This document shows positions 1 to 8,359 of a stretch of 64,000 bases of DNA, one piece after another; position 1 is the stretch's first letter, and each line of letters begins with the position of its first letter. The DNA comes from Rivibacter subsaxonicus (GTDB lineage Bacteria > Pseudomonadota > Gammaproteobacteria > Burkholderiales > Burkholderiaceae_C). The stretch lies in contig NZ_SHKP01000007.1 in NCBI RefSeq assembly GCF_004217215.1, forward strand, positions 434,001-498,000. The letters run 5' to 3'. The notes beneath the pieces were generated by a model, which was given only the letters and a program-made list of their open reading frames with translations, had not been told where the DNA came from and made no database searches. The position numbers and the translations under genes are program-made.

Positions 1-687
1 AGCAAGAGCGGCTTCGGCGCCGGCTTCGGCGCGCTCGCGGTGCCGCTGATGGCGCTGGCGGTGCCGGTGCCGCAGGCGGCGGCGATCATGCTGCCGCTGC
101 TGGCGGTGATGGACCTGACCGGCCTGCAATCGCTGGCCCGCCATGCCGACCGTTCGTTGCTGTGGCTGCTGGTGCCGGCCGGACTGCTCGGCACCCTGGT
201 CGGCACCGCCAGCTTCGGGCTGCTGCCGGCGCACACCGTGGCCGGCGTGGTCGGGCTGCTGACGCTGGCCTTCCTGGCCCAGCGCAAGCTTTTCCCGCCG
301 CGCGCCGACGCCCACCAGCCGCCGCGCTGGGCTGGCGGCCTGCTCGGCGTGGCCGCCGGCTTCACCAGCTTCGTGGCCCACGCCGGCGGCCCGCCGATCA
401 TGGCCTACGTGCTGCCGATGCGGCTGGCGCCGCTGCGCTTTGCCGGCACCTGCGCGGTGTTCTTTGCCGTGATCAACGCCTCCAAGTGGATTCCCTATGC
501 GGCGCTCGGCCTGATCGATGCGCGCAACCTGGCAACTTCCCTCGTGCTGATGCCGCTGGCGCCGCTTGGCGTCTGGGTCGGCGTGCGACTGGCCAGGCGC
601 GTCTCGGCGCTCTGGTTCTACCGCCTGGTCGAGGCGGGAATGCTGGCGACGGGGCTGAAGCTGGTCTGGGACGGTTGGGCCGGCTGA
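1..687 (+). CDS. TSUP-family (TauE/SafE) membrane permease, 5'-truncated
   Basis: About 228 residues are visible and the reading frame is open from base 1, so the true start lies upstream of the window. The protein is a string of hydrophobic segments rich in Gly, Pro and Ala. It shows the repeat typical of the TauE/SafE (DUF81, TSUP) family, including an internal GFTSFVAHAGGPPIMAYVLP element. Members export or import small organic or sulfur anions such as sulfite, sulfoacetate or taurine-derived compounds; the substrate here is not visible. It is followed after 120 bp by a GntR regulator and malonate genes, so a link to carboxylate transport is conceivable but unproven. Confidence 0.85.
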   Translation, partial: SKSGFGAGFGALAVPLMALAVPVPQAAAIMLPLLAVMDLTGLQSLARHADRSLLWLLVPAGLLGTLVGTASFGLLPAHTVAGVVGLLTLAFLAQRKLFPPRADAHQPPRWAGGLLGVAAGFTSFVAHAGGPPIMAYVLPMRLAPLRFAGTCAVFFAVINASKWIPYAALGLIDARNLATSLVLMPLAPLGVWVGVRLARRVSALWFYRLVEAGMLATGLKLVWDGWAG

Positions 688-741
688 GTCGCAGCCATGT
701 CCCTTGGATGTGGGGTCGTTCGAAACTTCCCGAGTTCGTGA

Positions 742-757
742 TCTTGTAATTACAGAA
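742..757. promoter_or_regulatory. Candidate MatR-type operator over a promoter -35 box
   Basis: Half-sites TCTTGTA (742-748) and TACAGAA (751-757) form an imperfect inverted repeat with a perfect TGTAATTACA core at 745-754. As I recall it, the Rhizobium leguminosarum MatR operator has the arms TCTTGTA and TACACGA, so the left arm matches exactly. The core overlaps a -35-like TTGTAA (744-749), which lies 17 bp before a weak -10 TACGCT (767-772). This would let the downstream GntR protein repress its own operon. Confidence 0.5.
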
Positions 758-807
758 TTTCCTAACTACGCTAGGAACATTCCGCTTCGGAGTTGCCTGG
801 AACTGTC

Positions 808-1539
808 ATGAGCGACCTCAGCGATCTCGGCCCCCTGGTTCGTCCCGCCTCGTTGCACGAGTCGGTTGCCGCCCGGCTGCGTGCGCTGATCTTCGATCGA
901 GGTCTCGCGCCCGGCACGCTGATCGACGAGCTGGCGCTGGCGCACGAGTGGGGCATCAGCCGCACGCCGCTGCGCGAGGCGCTCAAGGTGCTGGCCTCCG
1001 AGGGCCTGGTGCAGCCGCAGCCGCGCCGCGGCTGTGTGGTTGCCGAGATCAGCGAGGACGACGCGCGCCAGCTGTTTCCGGTGATGGCGCTGCTCGAGGG
1101 GCGCTGTGCCTTCGAGGCGGCGCGCAACGCGAGCGACGCCGAACTGGTCGAGCTCGAGGGCCTGCACGCGCAACTCGAGCACCACGCGGCGATCGGCGAC
1201 ACCGACGGCTACTACCGCGCCAACCACCTGTTCCACACCCGGGTGCAGGCGCTGGCGCACAACCCCTGGCTGTCTCGCGCGACCGACCAGCTGCGCGTCT
1301 TCATGCGCCTGCTGCGCGGCCGCCAGCTGAACCTGCCGGGGCGCATGGATGTCTCGATCGGCGAGCACCGCGCGCTGATCGCGGCGCTGCTCGCGCGCGA
1401 CGCCAAGGCGGCCCAGCGCGAGATGCATGACCACCTGATGGCGCAACTCGAGGCGCTGGAGGCGCTGCGCGCCACCGAGGCGATGGGGCATGCGCCGAAG
1501 GTAGTGCGCAAGGCTGTGAAGCCGAGGAGCCGTCGATGA
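808..1539 (+). CDS. matR: GntR-family regulator with FCD domain, probable MatR
   Basis: The protein has 243 residues from ATG 808; a TTG at 793 is an alternative start. An N-terminal winged helix-turn-helix (about 15-75, with SRTPLREALKVLASEGL) is followed by an all-helical FCD ligand domain whose conserved acidic and His residues (EGRCAFEAAR, LFHTRVQ, GEHRALI, MHDHL) suggest a metal site. FadR/GntR regulators of this class bind small carboxylates. The stop overlaps the malonyl-CoA decarboxylase start (ATGATG at 1536), so the two are translationally coupled. Position and operator support a MatR role as a malonate-responsive regulator of the matA-bug-crotonase-matB operon. The family assignment is secure; the ligand is inferred. 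Confidence 0.85.
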   Translation: MSDLSDLGPLVRPASLHESVAARLRALIFDRGLAPGTLIDELALAHEWGISRTPLREALKVLASEGLVQPQPRRGCVVAEISEDDARQLFPVMALLEGRCAFEAARNASDAELVELEGLHAQLEHHAAIGDTDGYYRANHLFHTRVQALAHNPWLSRATDQLRVFMRLLRGRQLNLPGRMDVSIGEHRALIAALLARDAKAAQREMHDHLMAQLEALEALRATEAMGHAPKVVRKAVKPRSRR

Positions 1540-2867
1540 TGTTCAAGCTGGCGACCGACACCCCTTCACCCGAGCGCGGCGCCGCGTTCGGCCTGTTCGC
1601 GCGCCGCCCGGGTGGCAGCGGTTCGCGCGCGGTGGCGCGCGTGATCGACGGCTGCCGCCGGCTGCTGTCCGAGCGCGGCGAAGCCAACAGCCAGGCCATC
1701 GCGGCCGAGCTGATGCCGCGCCTGGTCGCACTCGACGAAGACGCGCTGCGGCGCTTCTTCCAGCACCTGGCGCAGGACTTCGGCCCCGATCCGCAAGGCG
1801 TGCTGCTCGCGGCACAGCGCTTCGCCGAGCAGCCCGATGCCGAGCGCCTGATCGCGCTGACCGCGGTGTCGGAGCCGCCGCGCCAGGAGCTGCTGCGTCG
1901 CCTCAACCGTGCTCCCGGTGGCACCGCCGGCATCCTGCGGCTGCGCCGCGCACTGCTCGATGCCTTGAAGAGCGAGCCGGGACTGGCGGCGGTCGAGGCC
2001 GATTTCCTGCACCTGCTGTCGAGCTGGTTCAACCCTGGCTTCCTGCAGATGCAGCCGATCGACTGGCGCTCGAGCGCGGCCCTGCTCGAACGCCTGATCG
2101 AGCACGAGGCGGTGCACGAGATCCAGGGCTGGGGCGACCTGCGCCGGCGCCTGCAGCCCGACCGCCGCTGCTTCGCGTTCTTTCACCCGCAACTGCCCGG
2201 CGAGCCGCTGATCTTCGTGGAAGTGGCGCTGCTGCCCGAGATGCCGGCGGCGATCGCGCCGCTGATCGATCCGGCCTCGATCCCGCGGACGGCGCGCGAG
2301 TTCAGGGTCGCGACCTTCTACTCGATCAGCAACTGCGAACCCGGGCTCAAGGGCGTGTCGCTCGGCAACTTCCTGATCAAGCGCGTGGCCGAGCATCTGC
2401 AGCGCGAACTGCCGCAGTTGCATACCTACTGCACGCTGTCGCCCATTCCCGGCTTCGCGGCGTGGCTGCAACGCGCAGACGCCGTCGCGCCGCCGCGGCT
2501 GGCGGCGCCCATGGCCGCGGCGCGCGAGCTGCTCGCGCAGGCGGGCGGAGCTGCCGCGCTCGGCCGGAGCCTCGAGCCCGAGCGCTGCCCGGCACCGCTG
2601 CGCGAGGCGATCGAGCTGCTTGCCACGATCTACCTCGCGCACGAGTCGCCGACGGCGCGCGGCGACGCGGTCGCCAAGTTCCATCTCGGCAACGGCGCCC
2701 GGCTCGAGCGGCTGAACTGGGCGGCCGACCTGGGCCGCAAGGGACTCAGGCAAGCGCTCGGGCTGATGGTCAACTACCTCTACGATCTGCGCCACGTGGA
2801 GGAGCAGCACGAGCGCTTCGTGCATGGCGAGGTGAGCGCCTCGCGGCGCATCCGGCGCGCGCCCTGA
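1536..2867 (+). CDS. matA: Malonyl-CoA decarboxylase
   Basis: The 443-residue protein converts malonyl-CoA to acetyl-CoA and CO2. It has the two-part family architecture: a helical N-terminal region (about 30-165) and a GNAT-fold catalytic part. It carries the hallmark HEAVHEIQGWGDLRRRL, TLSPIPGF and KFHLGNGARLERLNW blocks. Ser302 (in TLSPIPGF) and His383 match the catalytic Ser/His pair known from human MCD. Length is normal for bacterial MatA. It overlaps the regulator's stop codon and lies upstream of a malonyl-CoA synthetase, together giving malonate -> malonyl-CoA -> acetyl-CoA. Confidence 0.95.
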   Translation: MMFKLATDTPSPERGAAFGLFARRPGGSGSRAVARVIDGCRRLLSERGEANSQAIAAELMPRLVALDEDALRRFFQHLAQDFGPDPQGVLLAAQRFAEQPDAERLIALTAVSEPPRQELLRRLNRAPGGTAGILRLRRALLDALKSEPGLAAVEADFLHLLSSWFNPGFLQMQPIDWRSSAALLERLIEHEAVHEIQGWGDLRRRLQPDRRCFAFFHPQLPGEPLIFVEVALLPEMPAAIAPLIDPASIPRTAREFRVATFYSISNCEPGLKGVSLGNFLIKRVAEHLQRELPQLHTYCTLSPIPGFAAWLQRADAVAPPRLAAPMAAARELLAQAGGAAALGRSLEPERCPAPLREAIELLATIYLAHESPTARGDAVAKFHLGNGARLERLNWAADLGRKGLRQALGLMVNYLYDLRHVEEQHERFVHGEVSASRRIRRAP

Positions 2868-2930
2868 TTTCCCCCGCCGCGCGGCCCACGAGGCGCGCGC
2901 GGCTTACGACAACAAAGACAGGAGACAAGC

Positions 2931-3929
2931 ATGACCGTGATTCCGTTCCTCTGTCGCGCCGTCGCGCGCGGTGCCGTCGCGGCGGTAGCCCTGCTCGCGG
3001 CCTTCGGCGCTGCGGCGCAGGGCGCCGCCGGCTGGCCGACCAAGCCGGTGACCATCGTCGTGCCGTTCCCGGCCGGCGGTGGCACCGACGCCTTCGCGCG
3101 GCCGCTCTCGGCTCAGCTCACCAAGCAGCTCGGCAAGCAGGTGATCATCGACAACAAGGGCGGCGCCGGCGGCACGCTCGGTGCCGGTATCGCCGCCAAG
3201 GCCGCGCCCGACGGCTACACCTGGTTCATGGGCGCGGTTCATCACGCGATCGCGCCCTCGATGTATCCCAAGCTCGACTACAACCTGCAGACCGACTTCA
3301 TCCCGGTGGCGCTGATCTCCAGCGTGCCGCAGGTGATCGTGGTCAATCCGGGCAAGGTCAAGGTGAACACGCTGCCCGAACTGGTGGCGCTGCTCAAGGC
3401 CAACCCCGGCAAGCTCAACTACGCCTCGGCCGGCAACGGCACCTCGCATCATCTGGCGGGCGAGCTGTTCAAGCAGCAGACCAACACCTTCATCACGCAC
3501 ATTCCCTACCGAGGCGCCGGGCCGGCGCTGCAGGACCTGATCGCCGGCCAGGTCGACCTGATGTTCGACGGGCTCGGTTCCTCGGCCACTCACATCCGCA
3601 GCGGCCGCATCAAGCCGATCGCGGTGGCCGCGCCCAAGCGTGCGCCCGGCTTCGGCGAGATCCCGACCAGCGCCGAGGGCGGCGTGCCGAGTTACGTGGT
3701 CGCGACCTGGTACGGGCTGTGGGCGCCGAAGGGAACGCCCAAGGAGATCGTCGACCGCATGAACGCCGAGCTGGCCAAGGCCTTTGCCTCCGACGAGATC
3801 AAGAACGGCTGGAACAGCATCGGCTCCGACATCCCGACGCTTACCGGCCCAGCCTTCGGCGCCTTCGTCGATGCCGAGACCAAGCGCTGGGCCGAGGTGG
3901 TCAAGGCCTCGGGTGCGAAGCTGGAGTGA
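2931..3929 (+). CDS. Bug/TctC-family periplasmic solute-binding protein
   Basis: 332 residues with an N-terminal signal peptide (about 1-28, hydrophobic AAVALLAAFGAAAQG) and typical Bug-family blocks (KPVTIVVPFPAGGGTDAFAR, NKGGAGGTLG, YASAGNGTSHHLAGELFK, HIPYRGAGPALQDLIAGQVD). These proteins capture carboxylates in the periplasm. They were first tied to tripartite tricarboxylate transporters but are often orphaned from TctAB in Burkholderiales, as here. Its place inside the malonate operon suggests a malonate or related dicarboxylate ligand in place of the MatC carrier of rhizobia. An AGGAGA Shine-Dalgarno precedes ATG 2931. Confidence 0.92.
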   Translation: MTVIPFLCRAVARGAVAAVALLAAFGAAAQGAAGWPTKPVTIVVPFPAGGGTDAFARPLSAQLTKQLGKQVIIDNKGGAGGTLGAGIAAKAAPDGYTWFMGAVHHAIAPSMYPKLDYNLQTDFIPVALISSVPQVIVVNPGKVKVNTLPELVALLKANPGKLNYASAGNGTSHHLAGELFKQQTNTFITHIPYRGAGPALQDLIAGQVDLMFDGLGSSATHIRSGRIKPIAVAAPKRAPGFGEIPTSAEGGVPSYVVATWYGLWAPKGTPKEIVDRMNAELAKAFASDEIKNGWNSIGSDIPTLTGPAFGAFVDAETKRWAEVVKASGAKLE

Positions 3930-3936
3930 GGCGAGC

Positions 3937-4728
3937 GTGGACGGCGAGATCCGCTTCGTTCGCGACGAGCGCGACCGGCGCATCGGCCGACTCACGCTGT
4001 CACACCCGGGCAAGCTCAATGCGATCTCGGTGTCGATGTGGGGCGCGCTGCGCACGCTGGCCGAAGGCTTCGATGCGGTCGGCGCGCCGCCCCTGGCGGC
4101 GATCGTCATCGCCGGCGAGGGCGACAACTTCGCTGCCGGCGCCGACATCGAGGAGTTCCCCGCCTTTCGCTTCGACGAGCGCACGCTGCGCGCCTATCAC
4201 GAAGGCGTGATCGCGCCGGCGCTGCAGGCGCTGCTCGCCACCGAGGTGCCGCTGGTGGCGCAGATCGACGGGGCCTGCGTTGGTGGCGGGCTCGAGATCG
4301 CGTGTTGCTGCGACATCCGCATCGCCGCGCGCACGGCCCGCTTCGGCGCGCCGATCGCGAAGCTGGGCTTCCCGATGGCGCCCGACGAACTGGCGGTGGT
4401 GCTGGCCGCCGCCGGCCGCGACAGCGCGGCCGAGCTGCTGCTCGAGGCCGGCCTGATCGATGCGGCCACTGCGCTGCAACGCGGCCTCGTGCACCGGCTG
4501 GCCGATGATCCGGCCGCCGAGGCCTGGGCCTCGGCGCAACGCATCGCCGCGCTGCCGCTGGAAGTGGCGCGCGCCAACAAGCGCACCCTGCGCCAGTTGC
4601 GGCCGAGCCCCTCGACCGCCAACGCGCGGCGCGGGCATTTCGACTATGCGGACGCGGAGTTCCACCGCGAAGGCATTCGCGCCTTCCTCGAACGCCGTGC
4701 ACCGCGCTTCGACGACACCGACGCATGA
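3937..4728 (+). CDS. Crotonase-fold enoyl-CoA hydratase/isomerase-like protein
   Basis: GTG 3937 is chosen because it sits 8 bp after the upstream stop with a GAGG ahead of it, giving 263 residues. The crotonase fold is clear: oxyanion-hole segment GAGDNFAAGADIEEF and CVGGGLEIACCCDIRIAART. The first catalytic Glu of hydratases (GGGLE) is kept. The second, normally the Glu of FGxPE, is Ile (FGAPI), so a standard syn-hydration of enoyl-CoA is doubtful. An isomerase, hydrolase or decarboxylase-type reaction on a malonyl-type thioester is possible. The 3' end overlaps the matB start by ATGA. Confidence 0.88.
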   Translation: MDGEIRFVRDERDRRIGRLTLSHPGKLNAISVSMWGALRTLAEGFDAVGAPPLAAIVIAGEGDNFAAGADIEEFPAFRFDERTLRAYHEGVIAPALQALLATEVPLVAQIDGACVGGGLEIACCCDIRIAARTARFGAPIAKLGFPMAPDELAVVLAAAGRDSAAELLLEAGLIDAATALQRGLVHRLADDPAAEAWASAQRIAALPLEVARANKRTLRQLRPSPSTANARRGHFDYADAEFHREGIRAFLERRAPRFDDTDA

Positions 4729-6266
4729 CAAACCACAACCTCTACGCCGCGCTGCGCGCGGGCTTTCCGGCCGAGCTCGACAGCGCCGCGATCGAGACCG
4801 AGACCGGCCTCGTCTACAGCTGGCGCGACATCGAGCAAGGCAGCGCGATGCTCGCGAACCTGCTCGCCTCGCTCGAGATCGAGCCGGGTTCGCGCGTTGC
4901 CGCGCACACCGACAAGTCGGTCGAGGCCTTGCTGCTCTACCTGGCCTGCCTGCGCGCCGGTTTCGTCTACCTGCCGCTGAACAACGCCTACCAGTCGAGC
5001 GAACTGGACTACTTCATCGGCAATGCCGAACCGGCCGTGGTCGTGTGCAGCGGGCGCAACTTCGGCTGGCTGTCGAAGCTCGCGTTCCAGCGCGGCGTGC
5101 GGCATGTGTTCACGCTCGACGACGACCGCAGCGGCAGCCTGCTCGAGCGGGCCTCGCACTTCGGGCAGCAGCACGAGGTGGTGTCGCGCGCCGCCGACGA
5201 TCTGGCCGCGATCCTCTACACCAGCGGCACCACCGGCCGCAGCAAGGGCGCGATGCTGAGCCACGGCAACCTGCTCAGCAACGCCCGCACGCTGCACGCG
5301 TACTGGGACTGGCGCGCCGACGACGTGCTGATCCACGCGCTGCCGATCTTCCATGTCCACGGACTGTTCGTCGCCAGCCATGGCGCGCTGCTGGCCGGCG
5401 CGAAGATGCTGTGGCTGTCGAAGTTCGAGCCGAAGGCGGTCATTGAGCGCCTGCCGCGCGCGACCGTGTTCATGGGCGTGCCCACGCTCTACGTGCGGCT
5501 GCTGCAGGAGGCCGGCCTGACGCGCGAGCTTTGCGCACGCATGCGCCTGTTCGTCTCGGGCTCGGCGCCGCTGCTGATCGAGACCTTCCGCGACTGGCAG
5601 CGGCGCACCGGCCATGTGATCCTGGAGCGCTACGGCATGAGCGAGACGGTGATGCTGAGCTCCAACCCCTGCCGGGCCGAGGACGGCGAGCGTGTCGGCG
5701 GCACCGTCGGCCCGGCGCTGCCCGGCATCGGCATCCGCATCGTCGACGACCGCGATGCCGCGTTGCCCGCGGGCGAGACCGGCCCGGTGCAGGTCAGCGG
5801 GCCGAACGTGTTCGGCGGCTACTGGCGCATGCCCGAAAAGACCGCCGAGGAGTTCGTCGCCGACGCCGCGGGGCGGCGCTGGTTCCGCACCGGCGACGTC
5901 GGCCGGCTCGACGAGCGGGGCTACCTGAGCATCGTCGGCCGCAGCAAGGACCTGATCATCACCGGCGGCTACAACGTCTACCCGGCCGAGATCGAGGGCA
6001 TGCTCAACGAGTTGCCCGGGGTGGCCGAGTCCGCGGTGATCGGCGTGCCCCATGCCGATTTCGGCGAGGCGGTGGTCGCGGTGGTCGTCGCCAAGGCCGG
6101 GGCGCAGCCCGATGAAGCTGCCCTGGTGGCCACGCTCAAGAGCCGGATCGCCGGCTACAAGGTGCCCAAGCGCGTGCTGGTGGCGAGCGACCTGCCGCGC
6201 AACGCGATGGGCAAGGTGCAGAAGAACCTGCTGCGCGAGCAGCACAAGGCGCTCTTCACTGGCTGA
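4725..6266 (+). CDS. matB: Malonyl-CoA synthetase (AMP-forming ligase)
   Basis: 513 residues of the ANL superfamily. Visible motifs are the P-loop YTSGTTGRSKGAMLSHGN, the ERYGMSETVML A5 motif, the hinge region RTGDVGRLDERGYLSIVGR, the GGYNVYPAEIE block and the C-terminal catalytic Lys in PRNAMGKVQKN. The neighbouring malonyl-CoA decarboxylase and MatR-like regulator favour malonate (ATP + CoA + malonate -> malonyl-CoA) over a generic fatty acid. Its start overlaps the crotonase stop. Its last 11 bp overlap the convergent TM2-protein gene. Confidence 0.9.
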   Translation: MTNHNLYAALRAGFPAELDSAAIETETGLVYSWRDIEQGSAMLANLLASLEIEPGSRVAAHTDKSVEALLLYLACLRAGFVYLPLNNAYQSSELDYFIGNAEPAVVVCSGRNFGWLSKLAFQRGVRHVFTLDDDRSGSLLERASHFGQQHEVVSRAADDLAAILYTSGTTGRSKGAMLSHGNLLSNARTLHAYWDWRADDVLIHALPIFHVHGLFVASHGALLAGAKMLWLSKFEPKAVIERLPRATVFMGVPTLYVRLLQEAGLTRELCARMRLFVSGSAPLLIETFRDWQRRTGHVILERYGMSETVMLSSNPCRAEDGERVGGTVGPALPGIGIRIVDDRDAALPAGETGPVQVSGPNVFGGYWRMPEKTAEEFVADAAGRRWFRTGDVGRLDERGYLSIVGRSKDLIITGGYNVYPAEIEGMLNELPGVAESAVIGVPHADFGEAVVAVVVAKAGAQPDEAALVATLKSRIAGYKVPKRVLVASDLPRNAMGKVQKNLLREQHKALFTG

Positions 6267-6696
6267 GCTTGCGCGCTTCCTCGACCTGCGTTTCGAAGTA
6301 GCGCTGGCCCGAGTAGGCGATGGTCGCAATGAGCACGACCGCGCCGACCATCAGTGCGCCGATGACGCCAATCACCGCGCCCCAGCCGCTGCTCGACGGT
6401 CGTCGGTGCGGGTTGAAGCGCGCGTTCCACTTTTCGTCCGGCATCAGCCCGTAGACGATCGCGGTCAGCATGGTGCCGGCCAGCATCAGGCCGAGGATCG
6501 GCACCAGCACCCACGACAGGCGATCATCCTGGCCGAACTCGAGCATCCGGCGCACGCCGTAAAGGCCGACCAGGGTCGGCCAGGGGTGCAGCCAGCCGGC
6601 CCAGTCGCGCAGCCCGTGCAGATAGAAGCGATGCAGCCCGAAGCTGCCGCCAAGGAAGGCGAGCCAGGTGGCGATGGTCTTGGACTTGGGTCGCAT
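6256..6696 (-). CDS. TM2-domain membrane protein
   Basis: 146 residues from ATG 6696 with a GGTGAT-type ribosome site. The N-terminal half (about 5-60) reads as a TM2 domain: a short helix with FLGGSFGLHRFYLHG, then a second membrane segment. Two further membrane segments follow (VLVPILGLMLAGTMLTAIVYG and AVIGVIGALMVGAVVLIATI). TM2 proteins are small inner-membrane proteins without an established common function. The gene starts only 5 bp after the GNAT gene, forming a two-gene minus-strand unit, and ends inside matB. Confidence 0.8.
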   Translation of the reverse strand: MRPKSKTIATWLAFLGGSFGLHRFYLHGLRDWAGWLHPWPTLVGLYGVRRMLEFGQDDRLSWVLVPILGLMLAGTMLTAIVYGLMPDEKWNARFNPHRRPSSSGWGAVIGVIGALMVGAVVLIATIAYSGQRYFETQVEEARKLSQ

Positions 6697-6701
6697 CGGG
6701 A

Positions 6702-7259
6702 TCACCCCGGCGCCGACGCGTCGCCCGGGCCGAGCGCGCGCTGCATCAGCACCACGTCGAGCCAGCGCTCGAACTTCCAGCCGGCGGCGCGCAGCGTGCC
6801 GACCTCGGTGAAGCCCTGGGCGCGATGCAGTCCGATCGAGGCCGCGTTGGCGCTGTCGCCGATCACCGCCAGCATCTGGCGCGCGCCGCGCGCGGTGCAC
6901 TGCGCCACCAGTTCGGCCAGCAGCAGGCGGCCGAGGCCCTGGCCCTGCGCCTGCGGCGCCAGGTAGATCGAGTCCTCCAGCGCGAAGCGGTAGGCCAGGC
7001 GCGGCCGGAAGTGGTTGGCGTAGGCATAGCCCAGCACCTCGCCGTCACGCTCGGCCACCAGCCAGGGCAGGTCCTTGGCCAGCACGTCGTCGCGCCGCCG
7101 TGCCATCTCATCGCGCGGCGGGCCTTCGAGCTCGAAGGTGCCGGTGCCGTGCTCGGCATTCCAGGCGTAGATCGCGGTGATCGCGTCCAGGTCTTCGGCG
7201 TGGCTGGCGCGAACGAGCAGGCGCGGCGCGTTGCCGGCGCGGGGGGCATGGTCGGACAT
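6702..7259 (-). CDS. GNAT N-acetyltransferase, phosphinothricin/methionine-sulfone acetyltransferase type
   Basis: 185 residues with a single GNAT domain (about 13-175). The acetyl-CoA P-loop is APQAQGQGLGRLLL, and the LDAITAIYAWNAEHGTGTFE opening and AVIGDSANAASIGLHRAQGF end are characteristic of the Pat/MddA/YncA group. Such enzymes acetylate methionine sulfone, methionine sulfoximine or phosphinothricin-like amino acids. Chromosomal copies are usually detoxifiers of natural analogues, so no resistance phenotype is claimed. It is divergent from rpsP. Confidence 0.88.
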   Translation of the reverse strand: MSDHAPRAGNAPRLLVRASHAEDLDAITAIYAWNAEHGTGTFELEGPPRDEMARRRDDVLAKDLPWLVAERDGEVLGYAYANHFRPRLAYRFALEDSIYLAPQAQGQGLGRLLLAELVAQCTARGARQMLAVIGDSANAASIGLHRAQGFTEVGTLRAAGWKFERWLDVVLMQRALGPGDASAPG

Positions 7260-7271
7260 CGGCAGTGAGTT

Positions 7272-7277
7272 TATAAT
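7272..7277 (+). promoter_or_regulatory. -10 box of the rpsP operon
   Basis: A perfect TATAAT lies in the 201-bp gap between the divergent GNAT gene and rpsP. No good -35 is visible 17 bp upstream (TGGTCG at 7249-7254). It implies an untranslated leader of about 175 nt before rpsP at 7461, long enough for leader control, though I see no recognisable r-protein binding site. Confidence 0.6.
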
Positions 7278-7460
7278 GCTGGGTTCTGGTGCCGGTCCGG
7301 CGCCGAGGCAGCGCCGCTGGGGTGCTCCGCGGTCAAGGGCGTATCTACGGCGGCCGGGAATCCTTCAGTCGAAGCCACCAGCGGCTTCGGCCCTCGATCA
7401 GCAGGCCCGAGTGTCTCCGGGAGCGCTTGATCACCGACACAGACAGTTCAAGGAAACATC

Positions 7461-7721
7461 ATGGTCGTGATCCGACTCGCCCGCGGCGGCTCCAAGAAGC
7501 GCCCGTTCTACAACATCGTCGTCACCAACTCGCGCAACCGTCGCGATGGTCGCTTCCTCGAGCGCGTGGGTTTCTACAACCCGGTCGCTTCGGGCAAGGA
7601 AGAATCGCTGCGCGTCGCCTTCGACCGCGTCGAGCACTGGACCGCCACCGGCGCCCAGCTCTCGCCGACCGTCGACCGCCTGGTCAAGGAAGCCAAGGCC
7701 AAGGTCGTTCCGGCGGCCTGA
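7461..7721 (+). CDS. rpsP: 30S ribosomal protein S16
   Basis: 86 residues, standard length, opening [20 protein letters not shown] and including [14 protein letters not shown], both diagnostic of S16. S16 binds the 5' domain of 16S rRNA and is required for 30S assembly. AAGGAAACATC upstream supplies the ribosome site. It is the first gene of the conserved rpsP-rimM-trmD-rplS operon. Confidence 0.99.
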   Translation: MVVIRLARGGSKKRPFYNIVVTNSRNRRDGRFLERVGFYNPVASGKEESLRVAFDRVEHWTATGAQLSPTVDRLVKEAKAKVVPAA

Positions 7722-7735
7722 AGCCCTCCGGCATC

Positions 7736-8332
7736 GTGAGCATCGACTCGACCACCGACCGGGCCGCCTGGCCCGAGGACGCGGTCGAGGTCGGTCGCAT
7801 CCAGGGTGCCTGGGGCATCAAGGGTGGCATCAAGGTGCTGCCCTTCTCGGGGCAGCCCGAGGCGCTGCTGGCGAGTTCGAACTGGTTCCTGAAGGCGCCC
7901 GAGGACAAACCGCGTCCCGCCGGCAGCCCGGCGTTGCCCGCCATGCTGAGCGTGGCCAGCGCGCGCGACCAAGGCGAGTTGATCGTCGCGACGGTGAGCG
8001 AAGTCACCGATCGCAACGTGGCGGAGTCGCTGCGCGGGGCGCGCATCTTTGTCTCGCGCAGCAGCTTTCCGGCGGCCGCCGAGGGCGAGTATTACTGGAT
8101 CGACCTGATCGGCCTGGCGGTTCTCAACCGTGCCGGCGAGGCGCTGGGTGCGGTAGAGAGCCTGATCGATACCGGCCCGCACAGCGTGCTGCGTGTGTTG
8201 CAGGCGACCGGCACCGAGCCGGAACCGGTCGAGCGGCTGATTCCCTTCGTCGCTGCCTATGTCGACCAGGTCGACCTGCCGGGTCGGCGCATCGTCGTCG
8301 ACTGGGCGCTCGACTGGGGCCTCGACGACTAG
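7736..8332 (+). CDS. rimM: Ribosome maturation factor RimM
   Basis: 198 residues from GTG 7736, which lies 14 bp after the rpsP stop. The N-terminal RimM domain (about 15-110: VEVGRIQGAWGIKGGIKVLPF) and the C-terminal PRC barrel (YYWIDLIGLAVLNRAGEALGAVESLIDTG) are both present. RimM helps 30S head assembly around S19 and 16S helices. It is somewhat longer than the E. coli protein because of a loop near 55-70. The start could be revised, as no ATG is available nearby. Confidence 0.97.
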   Translation: MSIDSTTDRAAWPEDAVEVGRIQGAWGIKGGIKVLPFSGQPEALLASSNWFLKAPEDKPRPAGSPALPAMLSVASARDQGELIVATVSEVTDRNVAESLRGARIFVSRSSFPAAAEGEYYWIDLIGLAVLNRAGEALGAVESLIDTGPHSVLRVLQATGTEPEPVERLIPFVAAYVDQVDLPGRRIVVDWALDWGLDD

Positions 8333-8359
8333 TCGAGCCAGCCGCTTCGCGTGCCTGTC

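Noticed and set aside
6702-7259. GNAT gene considered as a phosphinothricin-resistance determinant
   Set aside because: Chromosomal members of this group usually act on methionine analogues. Nothing shows mobility or resistance.
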